DNA of 64,000 nucleotides from positions 186,001 through 250,000 of the forward strand of contig NZ_JARKMR010000002.1 in assembly GCF_029350975.1 (NCBI RefSeq). The letters run 5' to 3'. Within the stretch, counting starts at the first letter, position 1. Each line of letters begins with the position of its first letter. Source of the DNA: Maribacter zhoushanensis (GTDB taxonomy: Bacteria > Bacteroidota > Bacteroidia > Flavobacteriales > Flavobacteriaceae). Made by a program: the position numbers and the translations under genes. The notes beneath the pieces were generated by a model. The model searched no databases and was not told the origin of the DNA. It saw only the letters and a list, made by a program, of their open reading frames with translations. Of the stretch, positions 43,629 through 51,896 are shown piece after piece.

Positions 43629-44390
43629 TTAGTTTAATGAAGAAAGTGTATTTTTTGAGAGGATAGCTTTAAGGTTTTCCATATTCTCACGGTAAGATTT
43701 AGAGAAAGGAATATTTTCTTTAACCGCTTTAATAGTACATATAGATTTGCCAAAGTTTATACGAGAAACATAATTGGTGTTCACAATATAGCTTTGGTGA
43801 ATACGCATAAAGTTTTCAGGTAGCGATTTTTCAAAAGTCTTTAACGTTTTATAGGCGTTGATAATTGTATCATCTTTCATGAAAAATTCTGTGGTATTAT
43901 TATCCGCTTTTAAATAAAGTATGTCATTTGTATTTAAATACTGAAAATCATTGTAAGATTTTAAACACAATGTGATTGGTTTCTTTGATTTTGGAATTTT
44001 TTTTTGAAGCTTTAACAATGATTTGCGAATTTCAAATTCATTAAAGGGTTGTAGCCAATAATCAAAAAAGCCATTTTTTATAGCATCATAAGCGTAGTTT
44101 TTTGTTGAGGCAATACCAATAAAAATTGGCAGCTCTTTTAGGTATTGATGCATTTCTGTTATCATTAAAAATACAGAAGCATAATCATTGTTTAAATTGA
44201 TAAAAACAATATCAGGAGCATACTTTAAAATATCGTTTAACCCATCAGAAGGGTTGCTTGTGGTATTGATACACTCAAAATTATCATACTCGTCCAAAAA
44301 TGCATGTAACTGCAAATTTGAAACAGCATCAGAATCTATTATGGTGTATGTGTAATTCAAAAAAATACTCTTTACTACGAATTTAAACAT
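43629..44390 (-). CDS. LytTR-type regulator with degenerate receiver domain
   Basis: A 253-residue DNA-binding regulator. The N-terminal domain aligns with response-regulator receivers, but the phospho-acceptor Asp is Asn65 (DIVFINLN) and the invariant Lys is Gln114 (YWLQPF), so it cannot be phosphorylated in the usual way. The C-terminal LytTR domain (about 140-245) is intact: DILYLKADNNTTEFFM, FEKSLPENFMRIHQSYIVNTNYVSRI. No kinase partner is adjacent; it lies 136 bp upstream of the small peptide gene in the same direction. It may respond to a ligand or to another protein instead of phosphorylation. Confidence 0.85.
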   Translation of the reverse strand: MFKFVVKSIFLNYTYTIIDSDAVSNLQLHAFLDEYDNFECINTTSNPSDGLNDILKYAPDIVFINLNNDYASVFLMITEMHQYLKELPIFIGIASTKNYAYDAIKNGFFDYWLQPFNEFEIRKSLLKLQKKIPKSKKPITLCLKSYNDFQYLNTNDILYLKADNNTTEFFMKDDTIINAYKTLKTFEKSLPENFMRIHQSYIVNTNYVSRINFGKSICTIKAVKENIPFSKSYRENMENLKAILSKNTLSSLN

Positions 44391-44503
44391 AGGTAAGAAA
44401 AGGAAGACCTAGAATGTCCTTATAAAAACCAAGGATATATTGATAAAATCAGTGCTGACGGGGTCTGTGAGCGAAAAATCTGTCAATTAAATTATAGTAA
44501 TAC

Positions 44504-46048
44504 CTATAAATCCTTCTCTATTGCTTGAAAAGCACCTAGATCAGGATTAGGTAATCTTGTGGAACCTATGATATCAAAAGGAGTAGAAATTGCGGTATTT
44601 TTGTCACCTTTATTTATTGCGTCTGAATTTAACCCAATTCTGTAATCATTATCAAATGGTTGAAAATAATCTAATTCTCCACTTAGTATTACGTTAAAAT
44701 AATACTCATCATTTTCAAAATTATATAGAGAATTTTCAAAAGATGAAGATTGGTTTTCGTTGAACCTTATAAAACAATTTTGAAAGGTATAGTTGAAGAT
44801 ATTCTGGCTGTTCGTTTCAAGTGAAATTTCATTAGAGCTGTTACCGTCTATTATGCAATTCTTAAAATCTGCATTCAATAGATCAAAACCGTTTTCTACA
44901 TTGGTTTTTGATGTATTACTTATGGAAAGACTGGTGTTAAACCTAAAACCTTTATTCCAGTAGTTGGCAATTGTAGCATGTGTAAACGAATAACTACCAC
45001 CATTTTCAATAACAAGTGAAGAATTGCCAGCTGCTCCTAAAACTATGTTAGAGGCATCAATTTTTGCATTTCTACCCCATAGATTATATCTAGAACTGTT
45101 GAAGATGCGACTGTTAGTAATAATCAATGTTTGAGCTGCTTCTGTAGCTTGGCCTTCTACATAGAGACCCAGCTCGGCGTTTTTGATGGTCAAGTGATTA
45201 ATAATGTTATTTATACTTCCCGAGCTAATCCAGATAGCCCCCCATTGTCCTGAAATATTTTCAAATTCAGGTTCTAATCGGTCTCCTTCAAATATGACTT
45301 CATTTTCTAAGAGTGAATTATTGGAACTTAATTCCCCATTAATAGTTAAAGTAGATTCTTCTTGTACTAAAATTCCTGAGTTTTCGTGAAAGTGAACTCT
45401 AGTCCCTGGTTCAATAATAAGCTCTTTACCATTAGGTACAATTGCGTATCCGTAGATGACGTAAGACTTCTCTTTTGTGAAATTTAAATGATTGTCAGAT
45501 AACTCAAAACCATTTACAGCTATAGGGTTTCCTGTTTCATCATTATATAATACTATTGTTTCAATTGCATTTTCATTAGTATCATCAGGAAAGAGAAATA
45601 TAGCGTCCTTTGCCAGTGTTACCAATTCAACAGTTTGTTGAAATGGGGCATTATCAAAGAGAATGGCATCGGTATAGAGCAACTCGTTGATTGAGTTGTC
45701 CGTAATATCTATCGTAGTTTCTACGAATACAAAAAGACTATCTTCTGCGTAAATAGGAGTGTCTACAAATTCTTTACCTGCAACACCATCAACATTTAAT
45801 CTGTAGTAGCTCTCATTACCATTTCTAAGAGATATGTTAGGTATTATAATGTCATCTTTAGTGTCATTATAAACTTTTAAAGTATATGTGCTACTGCCAA
45901 TATTTGAGAAAACTGTGTCAAGGTATACGGTATCTCTAGAAAATGAAAGGTGCCCGTTGCTTTCTGCGTACTCAAAATCTTTTCTACATGATGTGCTCCA
46001 AAGAAGAGTAAATAGGGCAGAGAGTATAATTAAGATTCTAAGTCGCAC
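44504..46048 (-). CDS. Beta-helix lipoprotein, unknown function
   Basis: A 514-residue predicted lipoprotein with signal peptide ending in STSC (Cys21). The start codon is GTG, since a stop lies nine codons upstream and no early Met exists. The N-terminal part is beta-sandwich-like and the middle (about 200-430) is a right-handed parallel beta-helix with repeated short strands and Asn ladders (LTINGELSSNN, IFNSSRYNLWGRNAKI, NSSLVIENGGSYSF). Such proteins bind or cleave polysaccharides, or are surface structures. It is the last gene of an operon with a thioesterase and a glutaminyl cyclase. Confidence 0.8.
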   Translation of the reverse strand: MRLRILIILSALFTLLWSTSCRKDFEYAESNGHLSFSRDTVYLDTVFSNIGSSTYTLKVYNDTKDDIIIPNISLRNGNESYYRLNVDGVAGKEFVDTPIYAEDSLFVFVETTIDITDNSINELLYTDAILFDNAPFQQTVELVTLAKDAIFLFPDDTNENAIETIVLYNDETGNPIAVNGFELSDNHLNFTKEKSYVIYGYAIVPNGKELIIEPGTRVHFHENSGILVQEESTLTINGELSSNNSLLENEVIFEGDRLEPEFENISGQWGAIWISSGSINNIINHLTIKNAELGLYVEGQATEAAQTLIITNSRIFNSSRYNLWGRNAKIDASNIVLGAAGNSSLVIENGGSYSFTHATIANYWNKGFRFNTSLSISNTSKTNVENGFDLLNADFKNCIIDGNSSNEISLETNSQNIFNYTFQNCFIRFNENQSSSFENSLYNFENDEYYFNVILSGELDYFQPFDNDYRIGLNSDAINKGDKNTAISTPFDIIGSTRLPNPDLGAFQAIEKDL

Positions 46049-46072
46049 GCTAATAGGTTTTACAAATCTAAG

Positions 46073-46459
46073 TTAGAGGAAAATTTCTTTAATCTCTTCG
46101 GGGATTCTAAGTGGTCTGTATGACTTACTGTTCAATAGACACCATTCAGTACTTGATCTTACCAATAATTTGTTGGTAGTGCCATGTTTCATTTCTACAA
46201 TTCTTACACATTTAGCTCCTGAGCTAGACGCTATAAAGGTTGATATTTTTATGGGGTCATCTAAAACCGCTGCACGTTTATATTCTATGTGATGTGTAAG
46301 TACAACCCAAATAACTTCTTCCTGCATTTTAGCGGTCGCTATGGTTTGCCAGTGTTCTTTTGAGATGTCCTGTATCCACTGTACATAGCGTACATTGTTT
46401 ACATGGTTTAAATCGTCTAGGTCATCATGAGAAACAATTATCTCTTTCTGAAAAGCCAT
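46073..46459 (-). CDS. Acyl-CoA thioesterase (4HBT/YbgC-like)
   Basis: Hot-dog-fold thioesterase of 128 residues. The start at 46459 is preferred to an upstream one at 46519 because it gives the family N-terminus (MAFQKEIIVSHDDLDDLNHVNNVRYVQWIQD), in which the conserved Asp-Asp-Leu-Asn-His motif carries the catalytic residues. It hydrolyses an acyl-CoA or aryl-CoA thioester; the substrate is unknown. It lies 4 bp after the glutaminyl cyclase gene and 24 bp before the beta-helix lipoprotein gene. Confidence 0.85.
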   Translation of the reverse strand: MAFQKEIIVSHDDLDDLNHVNNVRYVQWIQDISKEHWQTIATAKMQEEVIWVVLTHHIEYKRAAVLDDPIKISTFIASSSGAKCVRIVEMKHGTTNKLLVRSSTEWCLLNSKSYRPLRIPEEIKEIFL

Positions 46460-46463
46460 ATTG

Positions 46464-47519
46464 CTATTTTTTCTGAATTTGCACTTCAAACATTTTATCC
46501 CAGAATTTACCGGTAACAAAAAATGTTTTGCGTTCAGGATGATAAGCTATTCCGTTTAGCACATAGTTGGTTTTATCCCAATTTTCAGTTTTTGTAATAA
46601 TATCGCTTAAACCGCTAAAATTAATAACCCCTTCAATAGCACCTGTTTTACTATCAATAATCATAACGCTAGGTTTTTGATATACATTGGCATATATTTT
46701 CCCGTCAACATATTCTAATTCATTGGCTGAATTAAATATAGAGGAGTTGGTTACCGTTTCAATGTATCCATCTTCAGTCATGGTATCAGGATTTATGAAC
46801 CATATTTTTTCGGTACCATCACTTTTAAAAATTTTAGAGCCATCATTTGTTAATCCCCAACCTTCACGACTTTTACCGTATTGAAAATTATCTAATTTTT
46901 CAAAAGAGTTTAAGTCATAAATGAAGCCCAATCCACTTTGCCAAGTAAGTTGATAGATTTTATCGTTTAATATGGTAATACCTTCTCCAAAATAAGTTTC
47001 GTCCAAATCTATTTGCTCAAAGACTTTACCAGTTTTAAAATCTAATTTTCTTAAAAAAGACTGTCCTTTTTTCCCGGTTGATTCATATAAAGTGTCATTA
47101 TAAAACTCAAGACCTTGGGTGTAAGATTTTGTGTCGTGTGGATATTCCTTAATAATGGTGTACGTGTAAATTTCCGGAGCTTTCTCAGAAAGAACTTTAA
47201 GGTTTTTGTTTATAGCTACGGTTTCGCCATCAAAAGTGATTTTTGCGGTCAACACTTTATTTCCTAAAGTGGTTAAATCGATCTTAATTTTATCATTATT
47301 AAGAGGAATAGGCGTGCCGTCAATGCTATATTCTACACTTTGAATTTGTTTTTCCTGCTTATTTTTAATTTTTACTCCAATTTCTTGATTCATTTGAACC
47401 TGGTTTGCATTTTTCTCTAAACTGATTTCGAATAGGGAAGATGCTTTTTGATTGCCACTGCCACATGCGGTAAATAAGCTGGTAATAAGAACGATACAGA
47501 AATAATTTATAATTTTCAT
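46464..47519 (-). CDS. Glutaminyl-peptide cyclotransferase (plant-type, lipoprotein)
   Basis: A 351-residue exported beta-propeller enzyme that cyclises N-terminal Gln to pyroglutamate. The start at 47519 is preferred to 47588 because it opens on a lipoprotein signal (MKIINYFCIVLITSLFTAC, Cys19). A beta-sandwich region precedes the propeller domain: SYTQGLEFYNDTLYESTGKKG, YFGEGITILNDKIYQLTW, SREGWGLTNDGSKIFKSDGT, ANELEYVDGKIYANVYQ and LNGIAYHPERKTFFVTGKFW are diagnostic. In Bacteroidota many proteins released by signal peptidase start with Gln, so this enzyme acts widely on exported proteins. Confidence 0.92.
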   Translation of the reverse strand: MKIINYFCIVLITSLFTACGSGNQKASSLFEISLEKNANQVQMNQEIGVKIKNKQEKQIQSVEYSIDGTPIPLNNDKIKIDLTTLGNKVLTAKITFDGETVAINKNLKVLSEKAPEIYTYTIIKEYPHDTKSYTQGLEFYNDTLYESTGKKGQSFLRKLDFKTGKVFEQIDLDETYFGEGITILNDKIYQLTWQSGLGFIYDLNSFEKLDNFQYGKSREGWGLTNDGSKIFKSDGTEKIWFINPDTMTEDGYIETVTNSSIFNSANELEYVDGKIYANVYQKPSVMIIDSKTGAIEGVINFSGLSDIITKTENWDKTNYVLNGIAYHPERKTFFVTGKFWDKMFEVQIQKK

Positions 47520-47618
47520 TAAGAAAATGGGTGTTTTAATTGATGTAGTATGTGAGTACAAGAAAGCTTTCTTGTTATTAATAGGCAATTTAATTCATAA
47601 AAATAAGAAACTAAAGGA

Positions 47619-47648
47619 TTGTGAAAGTTTTAAAAGATTGTATATTTG
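47619..47648 (+). promoter_or_regulatory. Promoter of the SRP RNA gene
   Basis: TTG at 47619-47621 and TATATTTG at 47641-47648, spaced by 19 bp, are an excellent match to the Bacteroidota -33/-7 consensus. Transcription would start near 47653, at the first base of the RNA. Confidence 0.8.
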
Positions 47649-47652
47649 CACC

Positions 47653-47754
47653 CGGCAAGTCCTACACGACCAGCTCCTGTAGAATCCCCCAGGGTGGGAA
47701 CGCAGCAAGGGTATACGGTCGTAGCGGTGCGATGTAGGTAGCTTGCCTTTTTTT
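47653..47754 (+). ncRNA. ffs: Signal recognition particle RNA (4.5S, small bacterial type)
   Basis: The RNA component of the bacterial SRP, about 95 bases plus T tail. The ends pair (ggcaag at 47654-47659 with cttgcc at 47742-47747), the inner helix is made by ctacacgacc / ggtcgtagc-type strands, and the apical part has the conserved SRP features cagggtgggaac and gcagcaagggt that form the symmetrical and asymmetrical loops bound by Ffh. A run of seven T after the stem ends the transcript. The promoter is directly upstream. Confidence 0.9.
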
Positions 47755-47840
47755 GTGCCCTAAAGTGAAATTTTAATTTTTTAGGTAACACATTCATAAC
47801 CAATTCTATAAAACGTTTAGCATCGCTTATTTTCTATAAA

Positions 47841-48647
47841 ATGAAAACAAAAGTAGTACTAATTACAGGTGGGTCTTCAGGTATTGGCAAAGCAATAGGT
47901 ATACATTTAAAGAAAAAAGGATATAAAGTCTACGGTACAACTCGCAGCAAAAGTAAATATCCTTCATTTTCAGATTTTCCTCTTTTAGAGATGAATGTTA
48001 GAGATATAGATACCATTAAAAGTTGTATAACATCATTACTTAATCTTGAGAATAGAATTGATGTATTAATTAATAATGCAGGTGTTGGTATTACAGGACC
48101 TATGGAAGAAACGCCTCATGAAGAGGTGTTAAAAGCATTTGCAACCAATTTTAACGGTCCTTTAAATGTAATGAATACGGTTTTGCCTGTAATGCGTGAG
48201 CAAAAAGAAGGTCTTATCATCAACATTACTTCTATAGCAGGTTATATGGGGTTACCGTTTAGAGGAATTTATTCAGCATCAAAAGGGGCTCTTGAGATTG
48301 TAACTGAAAGTTATAGAATGGAGACGAAATCTTTTGGTGTTCATCTTACTACACTTGCACCTGGTGATTTTGCTACTAATATTGCTTCGGGTAGGTATCA
48401 TACTCCAGTTTACGAAGATTCTGCCTATAAAGAAGCTTATGGGAATACCTTAAAAGCTATAGACGCAGATGTTGACAGTGGAGGAGATCCAGCTGATGTA
48501 GCTAAAAAGATTGCAAAGATAATCCAGACTAAAAATCCGAAACCTCATTATAAAGTGGGGTCTTTTATACAGAAATTCTCTTTGACGCTAAAAAATCTAC
48601 TACCTGGTCGTTGGTTCGAGAAGTTGCTTATGGGGCATAGCTCTTAA
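47841..48647 (+). CDS. Short-chain dehydrogenase/reductase
   Basis: NAD(P)-dependent oxidoreductase of 268 residues. The dinucleotide motif is LITGGSSGIGKAIG, followed by NNAGVG, the catalytic Ser in INITSIAGYM, and the Tyr-x3-Lys motif YSASKGALE near residue 153. The APGDFAT motif completes the classical SDR set. The substrate is unknown. It stands alone between the SRP RNA gene and a convergent lipoprotein gene. Confidence 0.9.
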   Translation: MKTKVVLITGGSSGIGKAIGIHLKKKGYKVYGTTRSKSKYPSFSDFPLLEMNVRDIDTIKSCITSLLNLENRIDVLINNAGVGITGPMEETPHEEVLKAFATNFNGPLNVMNTVLPVMREQKEGLIINITSIAGYMGLPFRGIYSASKGALEIVTESYRMETKSFGVHLTTLAPGDFATNIASGRYHTPVYEDSAYKEAYGNTLKAIDADVDSGGDPADVAKKIAKIIQTKNPKPHYKVGSFIQKFSLTLKNLLPGRWFEKLLMGHSS

Positions 48648-48679
48648 TAAGTACTACTGAAAATAGTAATACCAAGCTT

Positions 48680-50062
48680 TTAGTTTTTATAGATATTGGA
48701 GAAACCATCTACAATAACAGAGTTGTCTGTAATAATAGCCTTGTTCATTGGGTATAGAACTAATTTTTCTGTCAGTTCTTTAAAGTCGTTACTATGATAT
48801 TGTAAAGAGGGGTCAACACCAAGTGTAGCTATAATTTTTTTCCACTGAGCGTATTCCGTTTTAATATTGATACCTATAAGTTCGTGATCAGGTTTTTTCT
48901 CTTTAAGTATGGCTATTCGCTTAAAAATGTTTTTGTATTGTCTACTGTTGGTACCGGACCAAAAATAAAATAAAACCTTTTTATTAGCAGCAATCTCTCT
49001 TAATGTTTTGCTTTCATTTTCAAAAGTGACTACATCTAAATTAGGAATTGTTTTTGAGGGCTGAAGATTTGCAATACCCTCGTATAGGTTTTCAATTTCT
49101 TCAAGGTGCATATTGTTTTTGGAAACCTTCTTAAATTCTTTCAAGAAAATTTCAGTGTTTTCAGGAGCATCTTTTTTCTTCAGTAAATAATCAAAAGCAA
49201 CATTTCTAAAAAGATTATCTCTTAATTCTTTTTCAACAACAAGGCTGTCTATGAGATGAAGTTTATGCTTTTTATAATGCAACTGCCTACTCTCATTGTT
49301 ATATTCATTTTCACAATCGTTAAAACAGCTCATGTAAGCTAAGTTTCCTAAATGTGCTTTCATGAAATCATAATACGGTCTTAGGTACGTAAGGGTATGG
49401 TCACCGTAGTTTACTTGATTCCTGTAATCGTAAAAATCTTTAGGTAATTCATGAAAATTTTCTTCGGCAGTTTTGCTTTTATGTCTAAAAGGGTAAATCT
49501 CTTTATATCTGTTGTAAGTGTAATCTATACTACCCTTTAACAATTTCATTGCTTCGTTAGATAGAAGACTTTCGGCATTTAATTCGGCTAATTTATTGAC
49601 CTTATCTTGCTTTAAAGAGTTGATTTTATCTAAAAAATCAGAGGGTTCTAATTTGTAATATTCAGAATACATCTTAGAATCTTCTTCCTCTGTTGCTAAA
49701 AAGAGTTCTAGTAAAAAATTATTGGTTTCTTCGTTACTACCGGAGAATACCAAAGATTCATCAAAATAAATGGTATTTAGTCTTACCATTAAACTATCGC
49801 CTTTCTCTAAATATACATACTGATGTTCAGGAGCTAAATTGAAGTGATAAAGCCCATTTTCTATAGAATTAAGTTTAAACTTAAATCGGTTTTTATCATC
49901 AAGCTTTGCAGAGTCTACCTTAATTCCACCTTTTAACAAAATCACTTGATCACTCGTAGGATTCACGATCTCACCAGCAAAAAGTACGGTATCAGAATCC
50001 TTTTTTGTGGACGAACAACCCACTAATAAGGCTACAAATGTAGAGAGTAAAATTCTTGTCAT
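48680..50062 (-). CDS. Thioredoxin-fold lipoprotein without CxxC
   Basis: A 460-residue lipoprotein; the start at 50062 is preferred to 50089 because a promoter box lies between them. The signal peptide ends in LVGC (Cys16). Residues about 25-115 resemble a DUF4369-like beta domain (LFAGEIVNPTSDQVILLKGG), a helical part follows, and the last 120 residues have the TlpA/AhpC thioredoxin fold (PNLDVVTFENESKTLREIAANKKVLFYFWSG). Where TlpA has W-C-x-x-C, this protein reads FWSGTNSRQYK, so no thiol chemistry is expected. A binding or structural role is likely. Confidence 0.75.
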   Translation of the reverse strand: MTRILLSTFVALLVGCSSTKKDSDTVLFAGEIVNPTSDQVILLKGGIKVDSAKLDDKNRFKFKLNSIENGLYHFNLAPEHQYVYLEKGDSLMVRLNTIYFDESLVFSGSNEETNNFLLELFLATEEEDSKMYSEYYKLEPSDFLDKINSLKQDKVNKLAELNAESLLSNEAMKLLKGSIDYTYNRYKEIYPFRHKSKTAEENFHELPKDFYDYRNQVNYGDHTLTYLRPYYDFMKAHLGNLAYMSCFNDCENEYNNESRQLHYKKHKLHLIDSLVVEKELRDNLFRNVAFDYLLKKKDAPENTEIFLKEFKKVSKNNMHLEEIENLYEGIANLQPSKTIPNLDVVTFENESKTLREIAANKKVLFYFWSGTNSRQYKNIFKRIAILKEKKPDHELIGINIKTEYAQWKKIIATLGVDPSLQYHSNDFKELTEKLVLYPMNKAIITDNSVIVDGFSNIYKN

Positions 50063-50086
50063 ATAGTATATGGGACTGGTGTTAGC

Positions 50087-50094
50087 CAAAAATA
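50087..50094 (-). promoter_or_regulatory. -7 promoter box of the thioredoxin-fold lipoprotein gene
   Basis: The minus strand reads TATTTTTG, an exact TAnnTTTG match, 24 bp before the ATG at 50062. It covers the upstream in-frame ATG at 50089 and so supports the later start. Confidence 0.55.
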
Positions 50095-50208
50095 ATAAAC
50101 CTAATCACCAGATGTTGTTAATAGCTAGTTAAATGTTGTGATGCGCTAACTTAAGAATCTTTTATTGAATTTGATACTAAACTAGGTAGCTCAAGCTTAT
50201 AAATTCAG

Positions 50209-50216
50209 TATTTTTG
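50209..50216 (+). promoter_or_regulatory. -7 promoter box of the ABC-F gene
   Basis: TATTTTTG, an exact TAnnTTTG match, lies 25 bp before the ATG at 50242. The spacing is the same as at glyA. Confidence 0.55.
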
Positions 50217-50241
50217 CACGGATTTTTAAAATTTTGTTTCT

Positions 50242-51864
50242 ATGTTATCTGTTTCTAATCTTTCTGTCCAATTTGGAAAACGAGTGTTGTTCGATGAAGT
50301 AAACGTTTCTTTTACTCAAGGTAATTGTTACGGTATTATTGGTGCCAATGGAGCCGGTAAATCTACTTTTCTGAAAATACTTGCGGGGCAAATGGACCCA
50401 ACTTCTGGCCACGTTCATTTAGAGCCAGGTAAGAGAATGTCCATATTGGAACAAAATCATAACTCTGCAGATGATTTTACGGTACTAGAGGCAGTGGTAA
50501 TGGGAAACAAACCACTTTACGAAATCAAAAAAGAAATAGATGCCCTTTATGCTGATTATGATGATAAGAATGCAGATAGAATAGGGGAGTTGCAGGTGAA
50601 GTTTGAGGAGATGAACGGGTGGAACGCAGATAGTAATGCAGCTGCGTTGTTGTCTAACTTAGGGATAAACGCAGATTTACATTTTACATTGATGTCTGAG
50701 TTAGACTCAAAATTGAAAGTACGTGTGCTTTTGGCGCAAGCTTTATTTGGTAATCCAGATGTGTTGATAATGGATGAGCCTACCAATGACTTGGATTATG
50801 AAACAATTAGTTGGTTAGAGAATTTCTTGGCAGATTATGAAAATACGGTAATTGTAGTAAGTCATGACCGTCACTTTTTAGATACTGTTTGTACAGATAT
50901 TGGTGATATAGATTTTGGTAAACTAAATTTATACTCTGGTAACTATACATTCTGGTATGAAAGTAGTCAATTAGCTGCTCGCCAACGTGCACAGCAAAAT
51001 AAGAAAGCAGAAGAAAAAGCAAAGGAACTACAAGAATTCATTGCTCGTTTTAGTGCGAATGTTGCTAAAAGTAAACAAGCTACTTCTCGTAAAAAGATGT
51101 TGTCTAAATTAAAGGTAGATGATATTAAACCATCTAGCCGTAGATATCCTGCTATAATTTTTGATAGAGAACGTGAAGCTGGTGATCAAATATTAAACGT
51201 AGAAGGACTTTCGGCTTCAACTGAAGAAGGGGAAGTGCTGTTCAACAACGTAAACATCAACTTGGCAAAAGGAGATAAAATTGCCATTATTTCAAGAGAT
51301 TCTAGAGCAACTTCAGCGTTCTATGATATCATAAATGGAAATAAAAAGGCTGATAAAGGTACTTTTCAGTGGGGTATAACAACTACTCAATCTTATTTGC
51401 CGGCAGATAATTCAGACTTTTTTACAAGTAACATCAACTTGGTAGATTGGTTACGTCAATACGCTAAAACAGAAGAAGAAAGAGAAGAAGTATACATACG
51501 TGGTTTCTTGGGTAAAATGTTATTTAGTGGCGAAGAGGCGTTGAAAAAATGTACCGTTCTTTCTGGAGGAGAAAAAGTACGTTGTATGCTAAGTAGAATG
51601 ATGTTGATGCGTGCCAACGTGTTAATGTTAGATGAGCCTACAAATCACTTAGATTTGGAAAGTATAACAGCATTCAATAATTCTCTTAAGAACTTTAAGG
51701 GAACTGTAATGTTGACAACACATGATCATGAGTTTGCACAAACTGTAGCAAATAGAATCATAGAATTAACTCCTAAAGGCAACATTGACAGGTATTCAAC
51801 GTTTGATGAATATATGTCTGATAAGGCATTGAAAGATCAGCGTAACAAAATGTACGCTGAATAA
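50242..51864 (+). CDS. ABC-F family ATPase (YbiT-like)
   Basis: Soluble tandem ATPase of 540 residues without membrane segments, of the ABC-F class that acts on the ribosome. The first domain has GANGAGKST and MDEPTNDLD but its signature reads MSELDSKLKVRVLLA, lacking the usual LSGG; this is the known YbiT-subtype form. A charged linker (about 245-275, Lys/Glu/Ala-rich) joins to the second domain with an altered Walker A region (SRDSRATSAFY, lacking the GxxGxGKS Lys) and a normal LSGGEKVRCMLS signature and LDEPTNHLDLE. The role is probably translation factor rather than antibiotic protection. Confidence 0.9.
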   Translation: MLSVSNLSVQFGKRVLFDEVNVSFTQGNCYGIIGANGAGKSTFLKILAGQMDPTSGHVHLEPGKRMSILEQNHNSADDFTVLEAVVMGNKPLYEIKKEIDALYADYDDKNADRIGELQVKFEEMNGWNADSNAAALLSNLGINADLHFTLMSELDSKLKVRVLLAQALFGNPDVLIMDEPTNDLDYETISWLENFLADYENTVIVVSHDRHFLDTVCTDIGDIDFGKLNLYSGNYTFWYESSQLAARQRAQQNKKAEEKAKELQEFIARFSANVAKSKQATSRKKMLSKLKVDDIKPSSRRYPAIIFDREREAGDQILNVEGLSASTEEGEVLFNNVNINLAKGDKIAIISRDSRATSAFYDIINGNKKADKGTFQWGITTTQSYLPADNSDFFTSNINLVDWLRQYAKTEEEREEVYIRGFLGKMLFSGEEALKKCTVLSGGEKVRCMLSRMMLMRANVLMLDEPTNHLDLESITAFNNSLKNFKGTVMLTTHDHEFAQTVANRIIELTPKGNIDRYSTFDEYMSDKALKDQRNKMYAE

Positions 51865-51896
51865 ACATAGAATAGATTAACCCAAATCGATGTTTT

